Translations under genes and position numbers: made by a program
Shown: positions 18,143 through 29,500 of the stretch, in pieces
How positions within the stretch are numbered: the stretch's first letter is position 1
Layout: every line of letters begins with the position of its first letter
The notes under the pieces: model-generated
Told to the model about the DNA's origin: nothing
Database searches by the model: none
What the model saw: only the letters and a program-made list of their open reading frames with translations
Source of the DNA: Streptomyces olindensis
Lineage (GTDB): Bacteria > Actinomycetota > Actinomycetes > Streptomycetales > Streptomycetaceae
Direction of reading: 5' to 3'
Assembly (NCBI GenBank): GCA_000696115.1
Contig: JJOH01000096.1
Span: 1 to 64,000 of the forward strand
DNA: 64,000 nucleotides

Positions 18143-18580
18143 GCGGCGCGGGTGGCCGATCCGCAGGCCACGCCGGGTGATCGCGCCGGAGATCGCCGTG
18201 AACAGGGCGTGCGCGGCGGCCCGCCCGACCTGTTCCAGGTTCATGTCGACACTGGTCAGCGGCGGCCGGGAGGCGGACGTCAGGACCCGCCAGTCGTCGA
18301 AGCCCATCACCGCCACGTCCTCCGGCACCCGGTGGCCGCGCTCGCGCAGGACGTCCATGACGCCCCGGGCGATCTGGTCGCTGCCGCACAGCACCGCGTC
18401 CACGTCCGGGTGCCGGTCGAGCAGTAGCGCGGTCGCCGCCCGGCCCCAGCCCTCCGACCACGCCCCGAACCTCGGCTCACCCACCAGGGCGAGACCGGCG
18501 TCGGCGAGCGCGGCCCGGGCACCCTCGGCCCGCTCCAGGGCGGCGGCGTACCCGGGGTCGCCGGTGATGTGCGCGATGCG
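18143..18580 (-). pseudogene. LacI-family regulator, C-terminal effector-domain remnant
   Basis: On the minus strand, reading left from 18580, the sequence gives RIAHITGDPGYAAALERAEG, then AVLCGSDQIARGVMDVLRER, VPEDVAVMGFDDWRVLTSAS and RPPLTSVDMNLEQVGRAAAH. This is the second half of a LacI/GalR sugar-binding domain, about 145 residues. The DNA-binding domain and first half of the effector domain are absent. Upstream, the homology stops exactly at a 33-bp copy of the MFS gene (18581-18613), and no start or ribosome site serves it. The C-terminus also lacks the usual RLVVRES-type end before running into the glycosyltransferase gene. It is a non-functional relic of a sugar regulon. Confidence 0.85.
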
Positions 18581-18613
18581 ATGGTGGCGCTGAACGTCTT
18601 CGTCTACGACGCC
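18581..18613 (+). repeat. 33-bp direct repeat, copy 1 (displaced piece of the MFS gene)
   Basis: It begins ATGGTGGCGCTGAACGTCTT and is identical over 33 bp to 19002-19034, inside the exporter gene. It is joined without a gap to the LacI remnant on its left and has no frame of its own. A duplication or recombination footprint. Confidence 0.95.
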
Positions 18614-18938
18614 GCGGGTGAAGTACGCGTGGTAGGGCGTGTCGTCGCCGATGTGGAAGGGGGCGAACGCCGGCCGCTGGCTCACCGAGAACCTGCTCAC
18701 CCGCGCCGAGCACGACCGCGTCGTCGTGGCGGCGAACGAGGCGGACCTGCGACGCTGAGCGCCCGCGACGGGTTGGCCGGTCGCTCCGAAAGCGCCAAAA
18801 CAAGACCGGAAGTCGTCTGGACCACTGTCGAGTCTTGAAGACGCCTGTCCGGTTCTGCTTGGGTGACGGACCAACGGCTGCCGGCCGGCGGCGTATCGGG
18901 GGGAACGCGCACCCCTCATGCAGACCAGGGGAAGGTGC
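18614..18938. other. Gene-free junction and promoter region of the biosynthetic operon
   Basis: No convincing gene is present. A 35-codon plus-strand frame (18651-18758, ending ANEADLRR) and an overlapping minus-strand frame (SQRPAFAPFHIGDDTPYHAY) both look protein-like but have no start context, so at least one is a remnant. 18770-18860 is less GC-rich than its surroundings (CCAAAACAAGACC) and is the likeliest site of the operon promoter. I could not fix -35 and -10 boxes. Confidence 0.5.
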
Positions 18939-20198
18939 ATGAGGTACTTCCGTCTGCTCGTCCTGGGCAACGGCATCTCGGCGTACGGCAGTTACCTGAA
19001 CATGGTGGCGCTGAACGTCTTCGTCTACGACGCCACCGGCAGCGCGCTCGCCGCCGGCCTCTTCATGGCCGTGCGGCTCGGGACGAACGTCCTCTCCGGC
19101 TGGGTGAGCGGGCGGCTCGTCTCGGTGTACGACCGCAAGCGCCTGATGGTCGGCGCCGACCTGTGCCAGGCGGCGGCCCTGCTGACGCTGCTGCTCGCCC
19201 CCGACGGGGTGCGCCCGGGGCTGCTGTACGTCCTGGCCGTGGTCACGGGCGGCTGCTCGACGCTCTCCCAGGTGGCGCTGCGCAGCAGCATCCCCGAGAT
19301 CGTCGGAGCGGAGCACCGGGTCCGGGCGAACGGGCTGCTCGTGACCGGACGTTCGCTCGCGATGATCGCCGGTTTCGCCTCGGCGGGCGTGGTGGTGGCG
19401 GAGCTCGGCTACTCCGCCGCCTTCGCCCTGGACGCCGCGACGTTCCTGGTCTCCGCGACCGTGCTGTTCCTCCTCCCCGTCCGCACCCGGGCGGCCGAGG
19501 ACCCCACGGCCGACGGCTCCGCGAAGGCCCCGGGTGCCGCGCGCGGCACGGTCCGGGTGCTGCTGGCCACGGCCCCGCTGCTGTTGGCGATGATCGCCGT
19601 CCGGGCCGTGGACGGACTGGGCTCCTCGTCCCACAACGTCGCCCTGCCCCTGTACTCCAGCAGCCTCGACCCGGACCATCCGGCCACCTTCATCAGCCAG
19701 TTCTGGGCCACCTGGGCCATCGGCAACATCGTCGCCCAGCAGGTGATCGCCCAGGTCACCGCCAAGACGGGGCGGACCCCCGGGGAGCGGGCGTTCGCGC
19801 TCGGCGCCTGTGTGATGTCGGCCGGATTCATCGTGGTCTTCTGCGGACTGCCGACCCTGCCCGCCGTCATCGCCGCGCTCGTCGCCGGAGCCGCCGACGG
19901 CTTCACCGAGACCGTCTACGTGTCACGGCTGCAGGCCGCCCCCGACGACCAGCGCGGCCGGCTCTTCGGCCTGTCCGCCTCGGCCGAGAACACCGGCTTC
20001 GGCCTCGGCATGCTCGTGAGCGGCGCACTCCTGGAACGCTTCTCGCCGCTGCAGGTCGTGGCCGCCTTCCACGGCCTCGCGATCGCCCTGTGCACGGCCC
20101 TGCTCCTGCTGCTGGTCGTCAAGGGCCGGAGAGGACCCGGCCCCGCCCTGGAGGAGCCGGCCGCCGACCGGCCGGCCGTGACGGAGGGACGCGGCTGA
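18939..20198 (+). CDS. MFS exporter (EntS-like), first gene of the biosynthetic operon
   Basis: This 419-residue protein has about 12 hydrophobic segments, starting MRYFRLLVLGNGISAYGSYL. The ATG at 18939 follows GGGGAAGGTGC. The intracellular loop GRLVSVYDRKRLMVGADL is the family cytoplasmic motif. It resembles the enterobactin-exporter/antibiotic-efflux clade common beside NRPS genes. Its stop shares a base with the PKS start (TGATG), so expression is coupled to the synthase. The inferred role is export of the product of the two megasynthases or self-protection. Bases 64-96 of the gene are duplicated at 18581-18613. Confidence 0.88.
   Translation: MRYFRLLVLGNGISAYGSYLNMVALNVFVYDATGSALAAGLFMAVRLGTNVLSGWVSGRLVSVYDRKRLMVGADLCQAAALLTLLLAPDGVRPGLLYVLAVVTGGCSTLSQVALRSSIPEIVGAEHRVRANGLLVTGRSLAMIAGFASAGVVVAELGYSAAFALDAATFLVSATVLFLLPVRTRAAEDPTADGSAKAPGAARGTVRVLLATAPLLLAMIAVRAVDGLGSSSHNVALPLYSSSLDPDHPATFISQFWATWAIGNIVAQQVIAQVTAKTGRTPGERAFALGACVMSAGFIVVFCGLPTLPAVIAALVAGAADGFTETVYVSRLQAAPDDQRGRLFGLSASAENTGFGLGMLVSGALLERFSPLQVVAAFHGLAIALCTALLLLLVVKGRRGPGPALEEPAADRPAVTEGRG
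19002..19034 (+). repeat. 33-bp direct repeat, copy 2 (within the MFS gene)
   Basis: This is the parental copy, encoding MVALNVFVYDA in the first transmembrane region of the exporter. It is identical to 18581-18613, 421 bp upstream. Confidence 0.95.
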
Positions 20199-23100
20199 TG
20201 ACCACCAGCGATCCCGACCCGCGGATGGCCGTCATCGGCATGGCCTTCCGGCTGCCCGGCGCCGACACGCCCGAGGACTTCTGGCGGATCATCCGGGACG
20301 GCACCGACCGCATCACCCGCTTCACCGACGAGGAACTGGCCGCCGCCGGGATCCCCGCCGAGGAGTACGGGGCGGAGGACTTCGTCGGTGCCTCCGGGAT
20401 CCTCGACGACCTCGCCGGCTTCGACGCCCGGCACTTCGCGATGAGCCCCCACGAGGCCCGCCTCACCGACCCGCAGCAGCGCATGTTCCTGGAATGCGCC
20501 CAGCACGCCCTGGAGAACGCCGGCTACCCGCGGGAACGGAACGGCACCCGTGTCGGCGTCTACGCCAGCAGCGGCTACCACCTGTACACCCTGCAGAGCT
20601 ACCTCCTGAACAACGTCCTGCCCAGCCTGCCCCCGACCGACTGGCCGTCGGGCATGCAGACGATCATCGGCAACTTCGCCGACTTCACGGCCACCCGTGT
20701 CGCCTACCGGCTGGGCCTGACCGGCCCCGCCGTCAACATCCAGACGGGCTGCTCCAGTTCCCTGGTGGGCGTGCAGGCGGCCGCGCAGTCGCTGCTCCTG
20801 GGCGACTGCGACATCGCCCTCGTCGGCGCCACGGCCGTCCACGTCCCTCAAGTCCTGGGCTACCGCCACGTCAAGGGCTCCATCCTGTCCAGGTCCGGCC
20901 GGGTGCGCCCCTTCGACGCCGGTGCCGACGGCACCGTGGGAGGCACCGGTGTGCTGGCCGTCGTACTGAAGCGGCTGCCCCGGGCCGTCGCCGACGGCGA
21001 CACCGTGCACGGCGTCATCCGCGGCTGGGGCATCGCCAACGACGGCGCCGGGAAGTCGGCGTTCAGCGCCCCGAGCGCCGAGGGCCAGCGCGCGGCCATC
21101 CGGCAGGCCCTGCGACGCGCCGGCGTCGGCGCCGAGACCATCGGCTACCTGGAGACCCACGGCACCGGCACCCTCAAGGGCGACCCGATCGAGTTCGACG
21201 GCGCGGCCGGCGCCTACCGCGAGGACACCGACCGCGAGGGCTACTGCGCCCTCGGCTCCACCAAGGCCAACCTCGGCCACCTCGACGCCGCCTCCGGACT
21301 GGCCGGCCTCGTCAAGGCCCTGCTGGTGCTGCGCCACGGCGTGATCCCGCCGATGGCGAATTTCACCGAGCCCAACCCCCTCCTCGACCTCGACCGCAGC
21401 CCCTTCTACATCCCCCGCACCGCCCGGCCCTGGCCCGAGACCGACCTGCCGCGCCGCGCGGGCCTCACCTCGCTCGGCGTCGGCGGCACCAACGTCCACC
21501 TGATCCTGGAACAGGCCCCCGAACCGGCGCCCAGGAGCGGCGCGGCCTCCCCGCCGGACGTCCTGCTGGTCTCGGGCAGCACCCCGCAGGCCCTCGCGGA
21601 CAACGCCCGCGCCTTCCGCGACCGGCTGCGCAGGCCTCCCACGCCGCACCCGGCCGACCTGGTCACCACGGCCGCCCTCGGCCGCAGGCACGGTCCCCAC
21701 CGCCTCGCCGCCCGCGGCTCCACCCCCGCGGCCCTCGCCGACGCCCTCGACACCTGGCTCGCCGGAACGGCCCGGGCGGCGGTGACCACGGGGACGGCAC
21801 CGGGGGAGGGCACCGCGCGCGTGGCGTTCCAGTTCACCGGCCAGGGCAGCCAGTACCCCGGCATGGCGGCCGGCCTGTACGCGCGTTTCCCCGCCGTACG
21901 CGACGTCCTCGACGCGTGCGAGCAGTACCACCGCGAGCTCACCGGCGTCTCGCTGCACGCCGAGCTGACCACGGAGCACGCACACGGGGAGGAGCACCTC
22001 GGGGACACGGACACCGCGCAGCCCGCGCTGTTCGCCCTGCAGTGCGCCCTCGTCCGGCTCTGGCGCGACACCGGCATCGAACCGTACGCCGTGACCGGGC
22101 ACAGCGTCGGCGAGTACGCCGCACTCCACGCGGCCGGAGCCCTGTCGCTCCGGGACGGACTGCGCCTCACCGCCGAACGCGGCCAACTGATGCGGCGGCG
22201 CTGCGCCCCGGGCGCGATGGTGGCCGCGCCGATCGACAGGGCCGCCGCGCTCGCCCTGGCCGCCGAGGTGCCCGGGCTGGAGCCCGCCGTGTCGAACGGA
22301 GAACGCACCCAGGTCCTCGCCGGACCGGTCGGGGCCGTCGACCGGGCGTGCGCCCTGCTGGACGAGCGCGGCACACCGGGGCACCGGCTGCCGGTGACCC
22401 GCGCCTTCCACACCGCCCTGATGGAACCCATGCTCCAGGAGTTCCGGAAGGTCCTCGACGACGTGGAGTTCCGGCCCGTCGGGATCCCGTTCGTCACCAC
22501 CCTGGACGGGGTGGTCCGCCCACCCGGCTGGGTCCCGGACACGGACCACTTCCTGCGGCACACCCGCGAGCCCGTCCGCTACGACGAGGCGCTGCGCGGC
22601 ATCGCCGCCCAGCGGCCGCACGTCCTGCTGGAGATCGGGCCGCACACCACCCTCAGCGGACTGGCCCGCCGGGCCCTGCCCGACGTACCGGCGGTGCCGT
22701 CGCTGCGGCGCGGCACCGGACTCGGCACCCTCTGGAGCGCCGCCGCGGCACTGCACTGCGCGGGCGCGGACCTCGACTGGCAGCCGCTCCTGGCCGGCAG
22801 CGGGGGCAGGCGCATCCCGCTGCCCGGCTACCGATTCCAGCACCGACAGCACTGGACCGGGCCCGAGCCGACGGTCCTCGGCACGGCACCATCAGCGAGA
22901 AGGGGAACCGCAGTGGTTCAGCAAGAGGCAGCGGCCGCACGGGTACTGCACGGCATCGTCGAGGCGACCGCCCGGCACCTCGGCGGGGATCCGTCGGCGA
23001 TCGACGGCGACGCGAACTTCTTCGATCTCGGCGCCGACTCGCTGCAGATGATCAGCGTGCTGCGGGAGCTGGAGCAGCAGCACCAGGTCAGGGTGACGAT

Positions 23101-23530
23101 GCGGCAGCTGCTGGAGGAGACGGGCACGCCGCGGCGGCTCGCGGAGTTCATCGTGGCCCACATGCCGGAGACGGTTCAGCGGGCCGAACCGACCTGTGCG
23201 ACGGAGTCCATCGCGCCCAGGGCCACCACTCCGGCACCCGCACCCCCACTTGCACCGGCACCCACACCCGCACTGGCACCCACACCCGCACTGGCACCGG
23301 CTCCCGAGCCCGCACCCGCCCCCTCTGTTTCCGACCCCGAGCCCGCGCCCGCGGCGACCCCGTCCGCCCCCGCTCCCGCGTACGCGACCCGCGAGGAGCT
23401 GGAGGATCTCGCGGACAAGATCCAGCAGATGTCCCGGATACAGCTGCAGATGATGTCCCAGCTCTCCCAACTGCTCGCGCTCCAGACCGCCTCGGTCACG
23501 GACCGACTCAACGGCAGGGTCGTCAAGTGA
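20198..23530 (+). CDS. Type I polyketide synthase module, KS-AT-ACP
   Basis: 1110 residues. The ketosynthase (about 8-435) has active-site Cys185 in QTGCSSSLVG (Gly replaces the usual Ala before Cys), His in ETHGTGT and the STKANLGHLDAASG motif. The acyltransferase (about 535-850) has FTGQGSQYPGM, nucleophile Ser636 in GHSVGEYAA, and RAFH near the specificity position, which favours malonyl-CoA. The ACP (about 910-985) has Ser948 in GADSL. A Pro/Ala linker follows, then a heptad helix EDLADKIQQMSRIQLQMMSQ (about 1070-1105) that looks like a docking coiled coil. There is no KR, DH or ER, so the beta-keto group should persist. One chain extension of an acyl starter supplied from elsewhere is expected. 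The stop overlaps the next GTG by 4 nt. Confidence 0.94.
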   Translation: MTTSDPDPRMAVIGMAFRLPGADTPEDFWRIIRDGTDRITRFTDEELAAAGIPAEEYGAEDFVGASGILDDLAGFDARHFAMSPHEARLTDPQQRMFLECAQHALENAGYPRERNGTRVGVYASSGYHLYTLQSYLLNNVLPSLPPTDWPSGMQTIIGNFADFTATRVAYRLGLTGPAVNIQTGCSSSLVGVQAAAQSLLLGDCDIALVGATAVHVPQVLGYRHVKGSILSRSGRVRPFDAGADGTVGGTGVLAVVLKRLPRAVADGDTVHGVIRGWGIANDGAGKSAFSAPSAEGQRAAIRQALRRAGVGAETIGYLETHGTGTLKGDPIEFDGAAGAYREDTDREGYCALGSTKANLGHLDAASGLAGLVKALLVLRHGVIPPMANFTEPNPLLDLDRSPFYIPRTARPWPETDLPRRAGLTSLGVGGTNVHLILEQAPEPAPRSGAASPPDVLLVSGSTPQALADNARAFRDRLRRPPTPHPADLVTTAALGRRHGPHRLAARGSTPAALADALDTWLAGTARAAVTTGTAPGEGTARVAFQFTGQGSQYPGMAAGLYARFPAVRDVLDACEQYHRELTGVSLHAELTTEHAHGEEHLGDTDTAQPALFALQCALVRLWRDTGIEPYAVTGHSVGEYAALHAAGALSLRDGLRLTAERGQLMRRRCAPGAMVAAPIDRAAALALAAEVPGLEPAVSNGERTQVLAGPVGAVDRACALLDERGTPGHRLPVTRAFHTALMEPMLQEFRKVLDDVEFRPVGIPFVTTLDGVVRPPGWVPDTDHFLRHTREPVRYDEALRGIAAQRPHVLLEIGPHTTLSGLARRALPDVPAVPSLRRGTGLGTLWSAAAALHCAGADLDWQPLLAGSGGRRIPLPGYRFQHRQHWTGPEPTVLGTAPSARRGTAVVQQEAAAARVLHGIVEATARHLGGDPSAIDGDANFFDLGADSLQMISVLRELEQQHQVRVTMRQLLEETGTPRRLAEFIVAHMPETVQRAEPTCATESIAPRATTPAPAPPLAPAPTPALAPTPALAPAPEPAPAPSVSDPEPAPAATPSAPAPAYATREELEDLADKIQQMSRIQLQMMSQLSQLLALQTASVTDRLNGRVVK

Positions 23531-26500
23531 CCGGGCTGAACGGCATATCGGCCGCACTCGACCGGGACCTGGCGGCGATGGCCGAACTCTCGCGCCGCAT
23601 CGCCGACCAGATGGGCACGGCCGCCGCCGACGCCCCGGAGCCGCCGCGCGTCCACGGCCCCCGCGTGTCGGTCACGAGGACCTCCGGCATGGTGCGCGAC
23701 GCCTCCCCCCACTCCCAGCAGGTACACCTCGCCGACCTCGTCCGCCGCTACACCGCGAAGACCCCGACCTCCAAGCGGATCGCCCAGCGTTACCGCCGGG
23801 TCCTGGCCGACAGCCGCGCGGTCGTGGGCTTCCGCAGCGGCACGAAGGAGATGCTGTACCCGATCGCCGGGCGCCGGGCGAGCGGGGCGCGGCTCCAGGA
23901 CGTCGACGGCAACGAGTACGTCGACATCACGATGGGCTTCGGCGTCCTCCTCTTCGGCCACGAGCCGGACTTCGTCACGGAGGCCGTGCGCGAACACCTC
24001 TCCCGCGGCATCCAGCTCGGCCCCCGCACCATCGAGACCGGCGAGGCGGCGGAACTGCTCGCCGAACTCACCGGCCTGGAGCGCGTGGCCTTCGCCAACT
24101 CGGGCACGGAGGCCAACTCGGCGGCCATCCGACTGGCCCGCGCCGCCACCGGCCGCGACAAGATCGTCACGTTCCTCGGCGCGTACCACGGCCACGCCGA
24201 CAACGTCCTGGGCCGTGCCTCGGGCAGCGGCAGCGAGCAGCTCACCGTCCCCGTCTCCCGGGGCATCCCGCAGAGCGCCGTCTCGGACCTGCTGGTCCTC
24301 GACTACGGCAGCGACAGCGCCCTGGAGGCGATCGCCCGCAACGCCGGCGACATCGCCGCGGTCGTCGTGGAGCCGGTGCAGAGCAGGCACCCCTCGCTCC
24401 AGCCGGCCGAGTTCGTCCGCAAGCTGCGGGAGCTGACCCGCCGCCACGGCATCGTGCTGCTCTTCGACGAGATGCTGACCGGCTTCCGCCCCGCCCCGCG
24501 CGGCGCGCAGGAGCTGTACGGCGTCACACCGGACCTCGCCACCTACGGCAAGCTCCTCGGCGGCGGCTTCCCCATCGGCGCCATCGCCGGCCGCGCCGAC
24601 ATCATGGACGGCGTCGACGGCGGCCACTGGTCCTACGGCGACGACAGCTACCCGCCCGCCGACACGACCTTCTTCGGCGGTACGTACATCCAGCACCCGG
24701 TGTCGATGGTCGCCGCCCGCGCCGTCCTCGCCCACCTCAAGGAGCACAGCCCTCGCCTCCAGGAGCGGCTCAACGCGCGCACGGCCGAACTGGCCGCGAC
24801 ACTCAACGGCTTCTTCGAGGCCGAGGAGTACCCGCTGCGGATGAGCCACTTCGGCTCCCAGTTCCGCTTCGAGCACCGCGCCGACATGGAGCTGCTGTAC
24901 CACCACCTGATGCTGCGCGGGGTGCACGTCTGGGAGTGGCGCAACTTCTTCCTGTCCACCGCCCACTCGGACGGTGACATCGAGTTCGTGGCGGACGCCG
25001 TACGGGACTCGCTGCGCGAGCTGCGGTCGGCGGGGTTCTTCCCGGGCGGGCCGATCGTGGCACCGAAGGCCACGACACCGAAGCCGCACCCCCGAGCGAC
25101 TTCAGAAGCGCCCGCGTCCACGCCCTCACCGACACCCCCGCCCACCCCCGTGGCTTCCATGCCCTGGAACGCCGCCGCGACGGCCACCGCACACGCCACA
25201 GCACCGGCAAAGGACGTCGCACCCCACACCGAACCGGCGCCCCAAGCCGCCCCCCGCACCCCCGACTTCAGCGTCTACTTCTTCGGCGACTACCCGCAGG
25301 ACGCGCCCGCGCCACGCCACGGCCAGTACGAACTGCTCATCGAGACGGCCCGGTTCGCCGACCGGCACGGGTTCCACGCGCTCTGGATGCCCGAGCGCCA
25401 CTTCCACTCCTTCGGCGGCCTCTTCCCCAACCCGGCGGTCCTGGCCGCCGCACTGTCGCGGGAGACCGATCGCATCCGCCTCAACGCCGGCTCCGTCGTC
25501 CTGCCGCTCCACGACCCGATCCGGGTCGCCGAGGAGTGGTCGATGGTGGACAACCTCTCCGGCGGACGCGTCGGCATCGGCGTCGCAGGCGGCTGGAACT
25601 CCAAGGACTTCGCCTTCTTCCCCGACCGTTTCGGCCGGCACAAGGAGCTGATGTACGAACAGCTGGAAGAGGTACGGAGGTTCTGGCGCGGTGCCGCCCT
25701 GCGCCGCACCACCGGCGACGGCGAGGCCGACCTGCGGCTCTTCCCGCGCCCGGTGCAGGACGCCCCACCCCTGTACACCGCGGTCGTCGGAAACCCCGCC
25801 TCGTACGAACTGGCCGCCCGCCACGACCTCGGCATCGTCACCAACCTGATGACCCAGAGCGTCGAACAGCTCCGGGAGAACATCGCCCGCTACCGCGGCA
25901 CCCGGGCCCGGCACGGCCTGGACCCGGACGCCGGGCGGGTGGCCGTCCTGCTGCACACCTTCCTCGCGGAGGACCACGACACCGCGCGCACCGAGGCCTA
26001 CGAGCCCCTGTCCCGCTACATGCGGGCGTCGCTGTCCCTGTTCAGCGGCGTCACCGGCAGCCTCGGGCACAACGTCGACCTGGCCGCCCTGAGCGAGGAC
26101 GACCTTCAGGCGCTGTTCCGCCGCGCCTACGGCCGCTACTGCGACCAGCGCGCCCTGATCGGCACGGCGGACAGCGTCCGCCCGGTGGTCGACGCGGTGA
26201 CCGCGGCCGGGGCCGACGAGATCGTGGCCCTCGTGGACTTCGGTGTCGCGGCGGACCACCTGCGCGAGGGCCTGCCCCGCCTGGACGCCCTGCGCCGGCA
26301 CTACCACCGGCGGGCCACCGCCGCCTCGGCACCGCCGCGCCCCGCACCGGTCCGCCCGGCCCCCGCCGAGGCGCCCTTGTCGCCCGGCCAGGAACGCATC
26401 TGGTTCCTGGAACGCCTCCTGCCGGGACGGACCGCCTACAACGAGATCAAGGCGATCCGCCTCGCCGGGCCCCTCGACGTACCCGCCCTGCACGCGGCCC

Positions 26501-29500
26501 TGCGCGGTCTCGTCGCCCGGCACGAAGGCCTGCGCACGGTCTTCCGGGAGGCGGGGGGAGAGCCCCGGCAGGTGGTACGGGCGTCCGCCGAGCCCGACTT
26601 CGAGGTCGTGGACGCCACCGGCGCTCCCGGCACCGCACTGCGGGACGTCCTGGCCGCCGAAAGCGGCCGCCGCTTCGACCTGGCGGACGGCCCGCTGTTC
26701 GTCACCCGCCTGGTCCGGACGGCCGAGACCGAGCACGTCCTCGTCCTGTCCCTGCACCACATCGTCGTCGACGCCGCCTCCGCCACCGTCCTCGCCCGCG
26801 ACCTGTCCGCCCTCTACCGGGCCGAACGCGACGGTACCGCGCCCGACCTCCCCGCCCTGACGTGGAGCTACGCCGACCACGCCCGGGAACTGGCCGCGTC
26901 CGCGCACGGCCGGGACGCCGAGGAGGACCTGACGTACTGGCGCACCACCCTCGGCGGCGAACTGCCCGTCCTCGCACTGCCCACCGACCGGCCCCGCCCG
27001 GCGACCATGACGTCGAACGGCCGGGCGGTCTTCCACACCCTCGACCCGGAACTCTCCCGGCGCCTGCGCGAGACGAGCCGCACCCGCCGCAGCACCCTGT
27101 TCATGACCCTGCTCGCCGGGTACGCGGCGATGCTGCACCGGGTCACCGGGCAGACGGACCTCGTCGTCGGCACCCCGATCTCGGACCGGCCCGAACGCGC
27201 CGAGCACGTGCTCGGCTTCTTCGTGAACACCCTCGCGCTCCGCCTCGACCTGTCCGGCGACCCCGCGTTCGGCACCCTCCTGGACCGGGTGCGCACGGTC
27301 GCCCTCGACGCGTACGACCACGCGCGCGTGCCGTTCGAGACGGTCGTGCGCGAGCTCGCCCCGGCCAGGGCGGTCGACCGGACGCCCGTGTTCCAGACGT
27401 TCGCCGAGTTCCAGCGGGCCGAACCGTTCCGCTTCGACCTGCCCGGCATCGAGGCCACGCCGCTGGACGCGGGCCCGGACAAGTCCCTGACGGACCTCAC
27501 CGTCTACTTCACCGACCAGCCGCACGGCATCCGCTGCCATCTGGAGTACAACACCGACCTGTTCGACCGACGCACCGTCGACGGGTTCTTCGCCGTCTTC
27601 CGGGACCTGCTCGCGGCGGCGGTCGACGATCCCGAGGCGCCCCTGTCCCGACTCGCCGCGCCGGCCGCCGACACCGCGGCCGACGGCGAACCGGTGCCGA
27701 GAGCCTGGCGGCACGGCCCGTCCCGCCCGCCCGCGGACACCACCGTCCACGCCCTCGTCGCCCGGCGGGCCGCCGCGCACCCGAACAGCACGGCGGTGAT
27801 CAGCGGCGACACCCGACTGACCTACCGCGAACTGGACGACCGCGCCGAGCGATTGGCCTCCGCGCTGGGGGAACCGCCCGCGGCGGGCACCGCCGAGACG
27901 GTGGCGCTGTGGCTGCCCCGCTCCGCCGACCTCGTGGTGGCCATGCTCGCCGTGCTCAGGACGGGCCGCGCCTACGTCCCGCTCGACCCGGCCCTCGGCC
28001 GGGCGCGCGCCGAGCAGGTCATCGCCGAGTGCGGCGCCCGGACGCTGGTGTCGACGCGCGAGGCGGCGGCGGCCCTGAAGCTGCCCGGGCACGTCACCGT
28101 CGTACCGCCGGACGCGACCGCGCCGCGCGGGCAGGGCGCCGGGTCCGCCCTCGACGGTCAGGCGCCGTGCTGCGTCCTCTACACCTCGGGCAGCACCGGC
28201 ACCCCCAAGGGCGTCGTGGTGTCGCACCGCGGCGTCGTCGACCTGTGCGCGTGGCAGCACCGGCGCTTCGCCGTCACCCCGGCCGACCGCAGCGCCGTGG
28301 TGTGCAGCCAGAGCTTCGACGCCTCCCTGCTGGAGATCTGGCCGGCGCTGACGGCGGGCGCGTCGGTCACGATCGCCGACGAGGACCTGCGCCGGGACCC
28401 GCTCGCCCTGGCCCGCTGGTACACCGAGCAGCGCGTCACCTTCTCGATCCTCCCCACCGCCCTCGGCGAACAACTGCTGCGTCTCCCGCCGGCCGAGCAG
28501 CCGCCCCTGCGTCATCTGCTGCTCGGCGGCGACGTACTGCGCACCCGGCCGCGGCCCGAGGCGCCGTACGAGACGGTGAACGTGTACGGGCCCACCGAGG
28601 TCACCGTGCTGTGCACCACCGAGACCGTCTCCCCACGGGGCCGGGAGGCCGGCCGGCCCATCGCGATCGGGAGGCCGGCCGACAACGTGACGCTGAGCGT
28701 CCTCGACGCCGCCGGCGACCCGGTGCCCGTCGGCACGGTGGGGGAGCTGTACGTCGGCGGCCCCGGCGTCGCCCTCGGCTATCTGCACCGCCCCCGGCTG
28801 ACCGAGGAGCGCTTCCTGCCGGACCCGGACGGCGCCCCGGGCGCCCGCCGGTACCGCACCGGCGACCTGGTCCGCTGGCGGGACGACGGCACACTGGAGT
28901 TCCGCGGCCGGGCCGACGACCAGGTGAAGATCCGGGGCTTCCGGGTCGAGCCGGAGGAGGTCTCCCGCGTCGTCGCCACCCTGGACGGCGTGCGCGAGGC
29001 GGCCGTCCTGACCCGCCGCAACAACCGGGACGAGGCCTACCTGGCCGCCTACGCCGTCCCCGCCGACCCGGTCGGCGCGGCGGCCGACGACCGGCAGGCG
29101 TTCGCCGACCTCCTGGCCGAGGAACTGGCGGCCCGTCTGCCCGAGTACCTGGTGCCGCGCGCCTGGCGCGTCCTGCCCGCGCTGCCCGTGACGGGCAACG
29201 GCAAACTGGACCGGTCCGCGCTCCCGGCACCCGACCTCGTCACGACGGCACCGAGCCACAGGCCGGCCCCCACCACCGAGGGCGAGCCGGCGACCGGCCA
29301 CCCCACCGGCGTCGAGCGGCGCGTACGCGAACTCTGGGCCGCCGAGTTCGGCACGGACCCCGACGCCCTCACGGCCGGCGCCTCGTTCTTCGACCTGGGC
29401 GGCCACTCGATCACCGCGATGCGGCTGGTCAACCAGGTCCGGGAGGAGTTCGGCACCGACTACCCGATGCTGAGCTTCTACCAGGAGCCGACCCTGCGGG

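Noticed and set aside
18651..18758. 35-residue plus-strand gene ending ANEADLRR
   Set aside because: No ribosome site, no promoter, and it lies in the scar region; reported only as a possible remnant.
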